Assembly: GCA_900472175.1 (NCBI GenBank)
Contig: UCHD01000001.1
Location: 62,001 to 126,000 of the forward strand
Length of the DNA: 64,000 nucleotides
DNA from: Hyphomicrobiales bacterium
GTDB taxonomy: Bacteria > Pseudomonadota > Alphaproteobacteria > Rhizobiales > Rhizobiaceae
Direction: 5' to 3'
Below are positions 43,187 to 51,362 of the stretch, one piece after another (position 1 is the stretch's first letter; each line of letters begins with the position of its first letter). The position numbers and the translations under genes are program-made. The notes beneath the pieces are model-generated. The model was not told the origin of the DNA, did no database searches, and was given only the letters and a program-made list of their open reading frames with translations.

Positions 43187-44611
43187 ATGAACATTAAGAT
43201 GATCAAGGACCCGATTCACGGGTCGATCGAGTTTGAGGGAGAGGCAGAGCTTCAACTTAAGTCCATGCTCGCCGACCCGTTCTTCCAGCGCCTGCGCCGG
43301 GTGAAGCAACTTGGTTTTTCCGACTATGTCTTTCCCTCGGCCACTCACTCCCGATTCGCGCACTCACTAGGCGTTTACTCCGTGGCCAAGCGCATGCTGT
43401 CTGTAGTGGAGCCTGACGTAAGGAACGGCGACTGGAGCCTGAAGGGTCGAGCTTGTCTAGCCGCCGCCCTACTTCACGACATTGGCCATGGAATGTTCAG
43501 CCACGCTTTCGAAAAAGCGATGGAGTTGTTCGTGGATCGCAATCCACAGCCTGAGAACAGCGCGCTGCAAGCCGCGGTGAACCATGAAAAGGTTAGCCCC
43601 AAGATCGTGACCGGCTCGTCTATCGCCCGGACCTTGGTAGAGATGGGTGGTGCCGAGTTCCCAGCTATGGTGGCAGGCATGATAGAGAAATCGGACAAAA
43701 CTTGCGTCTACACCTCGCTCGTCTCGAGTCAGTTAGATGCTGACCGCCTGGATTACGCCAAACGCGACCCTTATTTCGCTGGCGTCTCCTCCGGCGGGAT
43801 CGACCTCGACTGGTTGATCCGCAACTTCCAGGTCGGCTCCGGTGCGAACGGCCGCTTCCTTTACGTCAACAGCAAGGCCTATATCTCGTTGGAACAGTTC
43901 ACGGTGACCCTGTTCCAACTCTATCCGACCTTGTATCTACATAAGCGCACGCGGGGTCTCGAATACATGTTCTCCCTGCTGATGAGCCGGGTGTTTGAGC
44001 GCATCGCCGACGGTGACGAAAAGGCCGCCGGCCTGCCATCAAACCATCCTTTGGTCCGGTTCTTCCGACGGCCCAACGATCTCGACAACGCGCTCCTCCT
44101 CGACGATACCCTTTTCTGGGGCTCGTTACACCTATTCCAAGAGGCGGGGAGTGGGCCGATCCGCACAGTTGCTAACCGCATCACTTCACGTAAGTTCTAT
44201 CCGATGCTCGACGTCTGGAAACTCGCGGACGAGGTCGCCGCCCAAGACGACACCCTAGCAAACCTCGACGCAGCCCAGCGCGTGGGCGTGCTGCACGATA
44301 TATGCGAGAAAGTGTCGGAAGACCTACACAAGAAGAGCGGACTGTGGACCGAGGCCTGCTACTACGACAAGTACCCGCGACCTATCTACAAACCGCTGCA
44401 CACCGAAGGTGGGCATCCGCAGCAGATCAACGTCGAAGTCGGCGGCGAGATCGTTGATATCGCCTCCATATCGCCAATCGTCGCCAGCGCGGCGTCCTTC
44501 AGCATACATCGGATATACTTCGACGACGCGGACGAAGGGTTGGGCGAGCGACTGGCGTCGGAGATACAGTCAAGCATCCGACGTGGGCTGGCAGAAGAGT
44601 TGAGGGGATAG
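43187..44611 (+). CDS. SAMHD1/YwfO-like HD-domain phosphohydrolase
   Basis: A 474-residue HD-domain protein: IKDPIHGSIEFEGEA at the start, then metal ligands H59 (HSRFAHSLGVYSV region), H97-D98 (LLHDIGHGMFSHAFE) and a later Asp in QLDADRLDYAKRDPY. This order is that of SAMHD1 and bacterial YwfO dNTP triphosphohydrolases. Such enzymes deplete dNTPs and restrict phages or viruses, or remove modified nucleotides. GAGG precedes the ATG, 10 bases after the radical SAM stop, so the two are co-transcribed. It converges on the DUF3883-like gene. Confidence 0.82.
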   Translation: MNIKMIKDPIHGSIEFEGEAELQLKSMLADPFFQRLRRVKQLGFSDYVFPSATHSRFAHSLGVYSVAKRMLSVVEPDVRNGDWSLKGRACLAAALLHDIGHGMFSHAFEKAMELFVDRNPQPENSALQAAVNHEKVSPKIVTGSSIARTLVEMGGAEFPAMVAGMIEKSDKTCVYTSLVSSQLDADRLDYAKRDPYFAGVSSGGIDLDWLIRNFQVGSGANGRFLYVNSKAYISLEQFTVTLFQLYPTLYLHKRTRGLEYMFSLLMSRVFERIADGDEKAAGLPSNHPLVRFFRRPNDLDNALLLDDTLFWGSLHLFQEAGSGPIRTVANRITSRKFYPMLDVWKLADEVAAQDDTLANLDAAQRVGVLHDICEKVSEDLHKKSGLWTEACYYDKYPRPIYKPLHTEGGHPQQINVEVGGEIVDIASISPIVASAASFSIHRIYFDDADEGLGERLASEIQSSIRRGLAEELRG

Positions 44612-44784
44612 TCACTCCACCTAAGTGGCTTCCGGCTGCACGCGAGATCATCGACCACATCGGGTCCGCCTGTGCTTTCCGATTGAAGAAGCGCTGTCGT
44701 AGGAACAAGAGCGAAACCTCTCCCCCTTGGCCACCAACTGGGCGAGGGCCATTTTCATAAACGCGCAGAACCGTTCCCTCGCAG

Positions 44785-45696
44785 TCAAGCCCGAAGGGAA
44801 AAGGTGAAGTTCGAGGGCACCTGTAAGTCGCTCGGTAACCACATGGAGTCCAGGGGGTGGAACTCGGCGCTCTCGCTCCATTGAAATGTTGAGGTGTCAG
44901 GTGGTGCCATTTGCACCAATGCAGAGCTGGAAAGCTCGCGTATGCTTATGACGTCAGCAGCGCAAACGACGCCACGTACCACAGCAATAGAGGAGATAGT
45001 AATCTGCACGATCTTCCAACGGTCCGCCATACGCGCAGCAACATCGAACTCATGTCGTGATAACAGTACGCGATCAGCGGTGGAAGGAACGACAGTCTTG
45101 ATTTCCAGACCATACCGATACTGCTGGGAGTTCAGTTCGATGTCGTAACCGAAGCGATCAGACACGAGAGAGACATGACGCGGCTGACGGTTTAACGCGT
45201 GGAGGGCCGCTATGATCATCAGCTCACCCGCATCACCGATACGTTTGAGAAGGTCGTCATCTTGGCGCCCGTATAGCTGTTGGTGGGCTGCGACGATGAT
45301 CGGATCCAAATCTGGTCCGAGCCAGGACAGCGCTTCGAGGTCTTGTGCAGGGATGAATTCGGTAGCTAGCTGGCCTTCGACTACGGAGCTGCGAAGCCAG
45401 TCTGGTGGTCGACGTACAATAAGAAGACGAGCGATGCCCTTCAACGTCGAAAGATCAGCAGCCTGGTCGAGCTTAGATAGCTCGTGCGTGATCCGTACGG
45501 CACCTTCGACCTTTGCCAATCCCACATCGAGCAAGAGCTCTGCGGTACCGTTCAGATCTAGTGACGCAGCCATATGGGTGGGCTTGTCCAAAGCAGCGGT
45601 GATCCACGCCTCGGCGTCCACGCAATGCCGCACCCGCGCGCTGTAAGCGAGCAGGAACGTCGCGTGACATCTTCCTCTGCTAGGAAGGTCGCGCAT
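44785..45696 (-). CDS. DUF3883-like protein with possible PD-(D/E)xK nuclease fold
   Basis: A 303-residue protein. The C-terminal half has KRIGDAGELMIIAALHAL, then SDRFGYDIEL and YRYGLEIKTVV: Glu, Asp and E-x-K in the order and spacing of PD-(D/E)xK nucleases, as in DUF3883 domains found beside helicases in defence genes. The N-terminal half is helical and unassigned. It overlaps the end of the SNF2 helicase gene by 17 bases and is the last gene of the minus-strand block. Nuclease activity is an inference. Confidence 0.65.
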   Translation of the reverse strand: MRDLPSRGRCHATFLLAYSARVRHCVDAEAWITAALDKPTHMAASLDLNGTAELLLDVGLAKVEGAVRITHELSKLDQAADLSTLKGIARLLIVRRPPDWLRSSVVEGQLATEFIPAQDLEALSWLGPDLDPIIVAAHQQLYGRQDDDLLKRIGDAGELMIIAALHALNRQPRHVSLVSDRFGYDIELNSQQYRYGLEIKTVVPSTADRVLLSRHEFDVAARMADRWKIVQITISSIAVVRGVVCAADVISIRELSSSALVQMAPPDTSTFQWSESAEFHPLDSMWLPSDLQVPSNFTFSLRA

Positions 45697-47584
45697 CGCT
45701 GCTCGCTACTAGGTGGGCGTTAACTGCTGAAAGGTCATCTTGAAACGCCGGAGTTCCGCCCGAGCCCTCGTCTGATGCAGGCAAGGCGATCCGAACCAAG
45801 CCTGGATCGTCCATCAGGCGGGCAAGCGCTTCAACCTTATCAACGAGGCGCCCATCCACAGTGTCGTCTATTGAACCGGCGCTGATCAAAAGAGTGAAGC
45901 GGGTTATCACATCACTCGCCAAACCAAGTCGATGGATACGGTCCTGGCTCTGAAGAAAGTGGCCGGCATTAAAGGTTCGATCGAGGTATACAGCGTGATG
46001 ACACCAGTGATGCAAGCTGACGCCTTCGCCGCAAGCCGCTGGATTAGCGAACAGCACGGTGCAATTTGGATCATGCCGAAAGCGATCGAATTCTTTCTCT
46101 CGAGACACTTCGTCGTCTGTGGCCATGTCGTCCGACGGAACGCCTCCGTGAACTAGCGCTGGTTGGTAGCGATCAACTCTGCGGGCCAGCGCCTTAATAT
46201 TCCGAACAAAGCTCGACCAAACGAGAACCTTTTCCCCTCGAAGCGCAGCGTTTTTGATTATTTCTTCAACTCGCTCATACTTCCACGGAAGTTCGAAGCT
46301 CCCGTAGCGCGCCAGTAGGTCTGCCAGCGGTTCCCCACCATGTAATTTGATAGGCGGATGCAGAAAAGCGGGATCGTCTCCGTCATCAGAGCCCGCGGTC
46401 AGCAGCATTGGGTTGGTGGCGGCCTCAAGCAAGTACATCACGATGCGCCCAAGTCGTTGCATCTCATGCCTGCCACGATCCGGTAAAGCGAAGGACGATC
46501 TGTATTCGCCCACCAGTGCCTGATAGATTGCAGACTGGATTGGCCTCATTGGCTCCCGCACGACTTCGAATTTCGTTTCAGGCAGCTCGAGCGCTGTTTT
46601 GGGCGTTCGGACGAAATATCGACGTACCGCCTTGTTAGTGTCGATAAGCACTTGCTCGTCACGACCAAGCCTTTCGAAATACGCAGCGTCCGGGAGAATC
46701 TGCCGATCTTGCCCTGGATATAGGAAGCTCACCAATGCGACGAGGTCATTGGCTCCTTGAGGTGCAGGGGTGCCCGTGAGAACGTCGCGACGCTGAGCAG
46801 CATACGCGAGGTCTAGGACTGCGCGTCCGTGAACGCCTGCCGCCCCTCGTTTGACCCGATGAGCTTCATCGAGAATGACTTGGGTCGCATCCGCGGCAAC
46901 AAATGCGCGGACTGTTTCGTAATCGCTCGCGGTCCGGTTGTAGTTCGACAGGAGGACGGTAGTGTCCTGCGGGATGATTGTGCCAGGGCCGGTATGGATT
47001 ACGAATTTTGGCGGGACCTCGAAACAGGCGACAAGTTCCTCTTTCCAGGCTCCAAACGCTGCGATTGGGCCGATGACCGCCAGGCGGCGGATTGCACCAC
47101 GGGCGCGATGAAGGGCGAAGCCCGCGAGTGCGACAGTCGTCTTGCCTGCACCCGGGACCGAGAAGTCCGCCCCGTGAGGCAGACTCATGAGCCTATGCAG
47201 ATTTCTTAGCTGGAATTCCTTCAAAGCTCTCTTGAAGCCCGATGCCTCAAGTTGCTTCGCCAATGAGTCCAAGGAAGTGGAGTCGGGTTCTCCAGCATCG
47301 ACAACCGCTTCACGAATTTTCCGATCCGAAGCCATAGATCGAAGCCTGTCCGATAGTGTCGGCCCGGGCTCAAAGCGCTCGCCAAAAACCGCCTTCAGCT
47401 CCCGCAGAACGTTGAGCTCGGCGAGAAATACATCGGCATGAACCACAGTGTGGTTTTGTGAACCTGACTCAATGCCTCTAGCAAGTGCCTCCTGAAGACG
47501 CGCCCAGGCACCAGAGTTCGTGTCTGCTGCACGCTCGACGATCACTGTCGGACGACCTTGCCGGTAAAGCTCTGCTTTGATCAT
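45680..47584 (-). CDS. SNF2-family DNA helicase/translocase
   Basis: A 634-residue superfamily 2 ATPase with SNF2 character: Walker A in SVPGAGKTTVALAGFALH (about 142-158), motif II LDEAHRVKRG, motif III LTGTPAPQG, and in the second lobe WSSFVRNIKALARRVD, GEGVSLHHWCH and motif VI QSQDRIHRLG. It lacks extra domains other than an N-terminal stretch of about 130 residues. Its start overlaps the stop of the ParB-like gene by one base (TAATG). In restriction and DISARM-like systems such translocases move along DNA to bring nucleases to their target. Confidence 0.85.
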   Translation of the reverse strand: MIKAELYRQGRPTVIVERAADTNSGAWARLQEALARGIESGSQNHTVVHADVFLAELNVLRELKAVFGERFEPGPTLSDRLRSMASDRKIREAVVDAGEPDSTSLDSLAKQLEASGFKRALKEFQLRNLHRLMSLPHGADFSVPGAGKTTVALAGFALHRARGAIRRLAVIGPIAAFGAWKEELVACFEVPPKFVIHTGPGTIIPQDTTVLLSNYNRTASDYETVRAFVAADATQVILDEAHRVKRGAAGVHGRAVLDLAYAAQRRDVLTGTPAPQGANDLVALVSFLYPGQDRQILPDAAYFERLGRDEQVLIDTNKAVRRYFVRTPKTALELPETKFEVVREPMRPIQSAIYQALVGEYRSSFALPDRGRHEMQRLGRIVMYLLEAATNPMLLTAGSDDGDDPAFLHPPIKLHGGEPLADLLARYGSFELPWKYERVEEIIKNAALRGEKVLVWSSFVRNIKALARRVDRYQPALVHGGVPSDDMATDDEVSREKEFDRFRHDPNCTVLFANPAACGEGVSLHHWCHHAVYLDRTFNAGHFLQSQDRIHRLGLASDVITRFTLLISAGSIDDTVDGRLVDKVEALARLMDDPGLVRIALPASDEGSGGTPAFQDDLSAVNAHLVASSDARPS

Positions 47585-48897
47585 TACATCGACTCGAGCT
47601 TGCCGGCCGCAATCTTCACATCTTCAATCAGCTTTTTGAATCTGTCCTCGTCCCATCCACTCTGAGCGCGGGCTTTCGGGAGAGACGTTCCTGCGCGAGT
47701 AATCTCATCTAAAGCTTCCGATAGCCGGAGGATCGGTGCAATAACCGCTAGCACATCCTTCGCTTCTTCACTCGCCTCTTTGGCGGCGGCAGTGACAGCG
47801 CTCTTGACGGAATTCAACAAATTCTCGACCGGAACGGTCGCGCCGTCGGGCAAAGTAACGATTTCGTCAGGCGTGCGCTGGGCTAGGAACGATAGAACTG
47901 CAGTTAGGTCTTCGGGCTGTGCAGGGTTGCCGCCAAGCACGTCGTCCAGGAAATCGTCGGCAGAATCGGCTGGCTCGCTTACGGCGGCTGTCAATAATTG
48001 AGCGAGGGTTGGATCCGAGATGAATTCGCCCTTGACGAACGCGGCCGCGTCCTTTCGCCGGAGGTGTCTTAAGTCACGGTAGTTTACACCAGCGAGCGTG
48101 CCAATGAAGTATACGCTGCGAACGGACGCTGCCTCATCCGAAGCTTTGTCCTTGATATGTTTGGTAAGTTCTTCGAAGGCGGATTCGTTCCCAACGAAAT
48201 CTGCGTGATGGCGTGTTCCGTTTGAAAGGGCGACGAGCTGATGAAGTTGCTGCAGCTTCTCATACTGTGCCCGAACCTTCTCTGGCTTTAGGCGCATTCG
48301 TTGGGCGACGCGATCCCAATCCTTCTTAGATGCGATGAAGATTTCCTCGATCAACAACGCTTCGTTGACCCAAGAATAGTCTTCCCGGAAGTCCTTTGCG
48401 ACTTGCAGCTCGGTCTCGAGATCGATTAGCTCATCCGCGGTGGCGTCCGCAGGCAACACATAGGCCCTCACGTACCGTGCCGTCGGCAAAGTCTCGTCCA
48501 ACCATAGTGATCTCAGTCCAGCAGTACGCCTGTTTCCATTGATAAGGACACCTTCGGCCGTAACGACGGCCGGCTCTTGTTGACCTCGCGCGCGTAGATC
48601 GTTCTTTAGGTCGTCGAAACCGTCTTGACCGGCGAGGATAGTGAACTGTGCGTTCTGAGCAGTAGTTCCAAGGGGGTCCGATGAGAACAAGTCGAGGACG
48701 CCTTTAGTTTCGATTTCCCTCATCTGTTCGGCGCGCGTTCGGTGATTCAGCGTTGAAAACCGAACCCAATCTGTCGGCACGTTTACAACTGGAAGCTCCT
48801 TTTCAGGTCTTATCCACTGAGGGAGCAACTGCTTCGGTGCAGTCGCAACGCGCGCTGCAAGAAAATCGGCCCGTTCTTGATCCAATACAGGGTTCAA
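47584..48897 (-). CDS. ParB-like N-terminal-domain protein
   Basis: A 437-residue protein. Residues about 35-180 resemble the ParB/Srx nuclease-like fold: LPVVNVPTDWVRFSTLNHRT, PAVVTAEGVLINGNRRTAGL (the G-x-R-R equivalent of the ParB CTP/ATP-binding motif). A helical middle with DWDRVAQRMRLKPEKVRAQY looks like a helix-turn-helix as in ParB. The C-terminal 150 residues are acidic and helical. It starts inside the preceding stop (ATGA) and runs into the SNF2 gene, so it belongs to the same translational chain. Partition function is unlikely as there is no parA. Confidence 0.7.
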   Translation of the reverse strand: MNPVLDQERADFLAARVATAPKQLLPQWIRPEKELPVVNVPTDWVRFSTLNHRTRAEQMREIETKGVLDLFSSDPLGTTAQNAQFTILAGQDGFDDLKNDLRARGQQEPAVVTAEGVLINGNRRTAGLRSLWLDETLPTARYVRAYVLPADATADELIDLETELQVAKDFREDYSWVNEALLIEEIFIASKKDWDRVAQRMRLKPEKVRAQYEKLQQLHQLVALSNGTRHHADFVGNESAFEELTKHIKDKASDEAASVRSVYFIGTLAGVNYRDLRHLRRKDAAAFVKGEFISDPTLAQLLTAAVSEPADSADDFLDDVLGGNPAQPEDLTAVLSFLAQRTPDEIVTLPDGATVPVENLLNSVKSAVTAAAKEASEEAKDVLAVIAPILRLSEALDEITRAGTSLPKARAQSGWDEDRFKKLIEDVKIAAGKLESM

Positions 48898-49763
48898 CGT
48901 GGTTCACTCCTAAATACGGTCGAGCGTCCTGGTCCAAACCGCGACGCTATAGTGGTTCTTGTCCCGCGGTCACCGCGTGAGAAACCGACGTACCCTTCGT
49001 AAGACTGCAGCAAGGTTGGGTCGATGCCGAAAGCCGAATATAGGACACTAGGGAAACGGAGCCGGCGGCCACCCTGCCAATTCCACTCTGAACGCTCGGC
49101 CCCCACTTCATAATCGACCCGCTCCGGCATTACCCATAAACACGGTGGAGGAATTCTCTTACCGTCGACTTCGACAGCAAGCGATGCTTTTGGGCATGGA
49201 CGGAGGGGTGTTCCACAAGTTGCGTTGTGAAAGATCACTCCGTCAACGGCATCTTGATAGGTCGATGAAAAAAAACGATTTCGGAGTCGGTTGACACCTT
49301 TGGCGACATGCTCCCCGGGTTCATACTGCAAGCTGTCGCACAGCCACCAAAGATATGACTCTACAGCCCACTCAGGTGTAGACCAGTTCACACTACTATG
49401 AGCCCCATCTGGGCATCCCTTTTGAACAATCGCGACGCTTCCGATGCCTGGCACCTCAAGCCTGTAGACCGTGTCGTCGCCATAGTCAGGTATATCGAAG
49501 CTGGAGATGGATCCTGTATCGGCCAGCCATTGTAGCAGTCCGACCAGAAACTCACGACGTGCGGAGTTACTGGCAGCGGCACTGCCGCGGATTCTCTGGA
49601 TGGCAGCAGGCAATGCAAGTTCAAAGTCGGCGGAGCTCAACCCCTGCCGCTGGAGAAAGGCATGATCGGCAGCCATCGCTTTAACCGCGTTCACGACCAG
49701 ATTGATGACTTCTTCCGGAGGTGCACCCGGATGTCGGCACGGTGCCGCCGTTTCGCCCGCCAC
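48894..49763 (-). CDS. Unknown protein of a restriction-linked family (CGT..RPCPK motif)
   Basis: A 289-residue soluble protein without a named domain that I know. Landmarks are LQRQGLSSADFELALPAAIQ with RIRG, GIGSVAIVQKGCPDGAHSS, AVESYLWWLCDSLQYEPGEH and DGVIFHNATCGTPLRPCPKA. The KGCPDG and CGT-x(4)-CPK cysteines could bind metal. A decayed relative of its N-terminus is found at 51127-51362 next to the methyltransferase gene, linking this family to the methylation system. It heads the tight chain with ParB-like, SNF2 and DUF3883-like genes. A 228-bp gap separates it from vsr. Confidence 0.65.
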   Translation of the reverse strand: MAGETAAPCRHPGAPPEEVINLVVNAVKAMAADHAFLQRQGLSSADFELALPAAIQRIRGSAAASNSARREFLVGLLQWLADTGSISSFDIPDYGDDTVYRLEVPGIGSVAIVQKGCPDGAHSSVNWSTPEWAVESYLWWLCDSLQYEPGEHVAKGVNRLRNRFFSSTYQDAVDGVIFHNATCGTPLRPCPKASLAVEVDGKRIPPPCLWVMPERVDYEVGAERSEWNWQGGRRLRFPSVLYSAFGIDPTLLQSYEGYVGFSRGDRGTRTTIASRFGPGRSTVFRSEPR

Positions 49764-49991
49764 GTATTAACTCCCGATTGATAGTTGATTCCCCAAGCCA
49801 AGAGGATGACGGCAAGTGTTCTGTTAGGCAAGATGTTGATTAGCATACGGGATCCGAAACAGCGCGGTATAATCATGCCAGCCACGTGATGAGATTCAGC
49901 GTAAACGACGTGACGAGCCTTCAACCGGCTGCGACCAATGCCATGGCGACGTCCGCAGCTCTGGGTTCTGTATCCTTCGTTGACCCAGGCC

Positions 49992-50414
49992 CTATTTTTC
50001 CGAGCCGAGAAACGCCCTCAGCCTCGCCGAAAGGTCTTCGCGGGCAGAGACCTTCGTATCGCACTCCCAAACTGTCATCACGTCCCATTCGGCTTTTCGC
50101 AGCGCTTCGTTGTTCCTTTCGTCGCGCTCGATATTGCGTGCAATCTTAGCGTGCCAGTAATCCGCGTTGGACTTCGGCTTCCGGGCCCCACGGGGACAAC
50201 CATGCCCATGCCAAAAGCATCCATGAACAAAGACCACTTTTCGCCGGCCTGGGAATACAAGATCCGGTGTGCCGGGAAGCTCCTTCCGATGCAACCGATA
50301 GCGGAAACCCAGGCTGTGTATTAACCGCCGCACGATCATCTCGGTTGTTGTGTCCTTCGACTTAACTGCTCGCATAACCGCACTGCGCTGAGGATCAGTC
50401 GTTGTCGCTTTCAT
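49992..50414 (-). CDS. vsr: Very short patch repair (Vsr) endonuclease
   Basis: A 140-residue Vsr-type mismatch nuclease: PQRSAVMRAVKSKDTTTEMI, GFRYRLHRKELPGTPDLVFP, VVFVHGCFWHGHGCP and the C-terminal VWECDT are the family's conserved blocks. Vsr nicks T:G mismatches that arise when 5-methylcytosine deaminates, so it normally accompanies a C5 cytosine methyltransferase, present here. Its start lies inside the GIY-YIG nuclease gene end; the codon before the ATG is GTG, so the start may be three bases earlier. Confidence 0.92.
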   Translation of the reverse strand: MKATTTDPQRSAVMRAVKSKDTTTEMIVRRLIHSLGFRYRLHRKELPGTPDLVFPGRRKVVFVHGCFWHGHGCPRGARKPKSNADYWHAKIARNIERDERNNEALRKAEWDVMTVWECDTKVSAREDLSARLRAFLGSEK

Positions 50415-51126
50415 CACTATTCTCTGTCTCCACCGACGCCGCGCCGCCCAGTGCCTGATACCTGCGCTCGGCGAGCCACTGCAGCCGTTTGGCCTGCGTG
50501 AGCAGCACTCGCCTCAAGCCACCCTGGACCTTGCGTTCTGAAATGACCTGGGCAAGGCGGGAGATAATCAACGACCGTCGAGCGATCCGAAAATCGGGAT
50601 GACTGCGGATCCCGGCTACTTTGTCGGACACGACCCGCATACGGAATGGTTGCGGCATTTCTATTTCTACTGTGGGCGGGGGTGGATCCTTCTCGTTCAA
50701 AATCGCCTTGAACTCGCTGCCAGCCACCGCTTTGGCGTAGACCGCATGTTCCAGAGCGTTAAGGCAGGCCTTGGCATACTCACGTTGGCCGGGTTGCACG
50801 TTCTCGAACTGCGCCAACGGATAAACCTCAATCTCGAAGACCTCGAACGGGTCAAGTACTGACATTGCCACTGCGTCGGTTCGCTGGTTTGTCAAGTGAC
50901 GACGAATGCGCGAGCGCAAACGTTCGTTCGTCTGCCCCACGTAGATCGGCTCGCCGTCGTAGTCGTAGAAGATGTAGACACCCCATCGAAAGTTTCCGAC
51001 GGGTCGTTTGATGCCGGCAACAGGATCATCGATGGTACTGTCGAGGAACCTGGCTAAGTTAGTGCGGAGGTCTTCGGTTTCGAATGGTGGGATGTTGGTC
51101 CCGTCCGGTCTGTTTTCTTCCGCCAT
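50395..51126 (-). CDS. GIY-YIG family nuclease, candidate restriction enzyme
   Basis: A 243-residue protein whose GIY-YIG core is at 48-130: GVYIFYDYDGEPIYVGQT gives the GVY..YVG pair, RLRSRIRRH supplies the catalytic Arg, and the Glu in NALEHAVYAKA is the metal ligand. A few type II restriction enzymes (Eco29kI, Cfr42I) are GIY-YIG nucleases next to C5 methyltransferases; the neighbours here fit that, though the C-terminal 110 residues are different and unassigned. GGAGG lies six bases before the ATG. The end overlaps vsr. Confidence 0.75.
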   Translation of the reverse strand: MAEENRPDGTNIPPFETEDLRTNLARFLDSTIDDPVAGIKRPVGNFRWGVYIFYDYDGEPIYVGQTNERLRSRIRRHLTNQRTDAVAMSVLDPFEVFEIEVYPLAQFENVQPGQREYAKACLNALEHAVYAKAVAGSEFKAILNEKDPPPPTVEIEMPQPFRMRVVSDKVAGIRSHPDFRIARRSLIISRLAQVISERKVQGGLRRVLLTQAKRLQWLAERRYQALGGAASVETENSDESDND

Positions 51127-51362
51127 TCAGCGCCTCCGGATTGGCGTCATCTCCGATTCGACCTGTAATGTGCAGGCACGGATGACCATCGTCCTGTGGC
51201 AGTCCACGGATGCGCTCAGTCGCGCCGCGGAACACGCCAGAGTTATCAAGCTCTTTCTCATCCAGTCCGTGTTTACGGACCTAGGGGGCTTTTAAGTGCC
51301 TCTGCAAACTTTTCGATCTGCTCCCGAAGGTCGCCGTTCTGTTCGCAGGGAATAACGCTCAT
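51127..51362 (-). pseudogene. Frameshifted remnant of a gene related to the one at 48894-49763
   Basis: The ATG at 51362 overlaps the methyltransferase stop (ATGA). The frame reads MSVIPCEQNGDLREQIEKFA, then EALKSPLGP and stops at 51273. In a second frame, starting just before, the sequence goes on as RKHGLDEKELDNSGVFRGAT with ERIRG. One removed base in GGTCCGT would join them. The HGL..DxE...A..RIRG pattern matches QGLSSADFELALPAAIQRIRG-like sequence of the protein at 48894-49763. After about 70 codons it runs into the GIY-YIG start, so it is also truncated. Confidence 0.6.

Noticed and set aside
47584..48897. ParB-like gene as a plasmid or chromosome partition gene
   Set aside because: No ParA gene or parS-like repeats are nearby and it is translationally chained to an SNF2 helicase.
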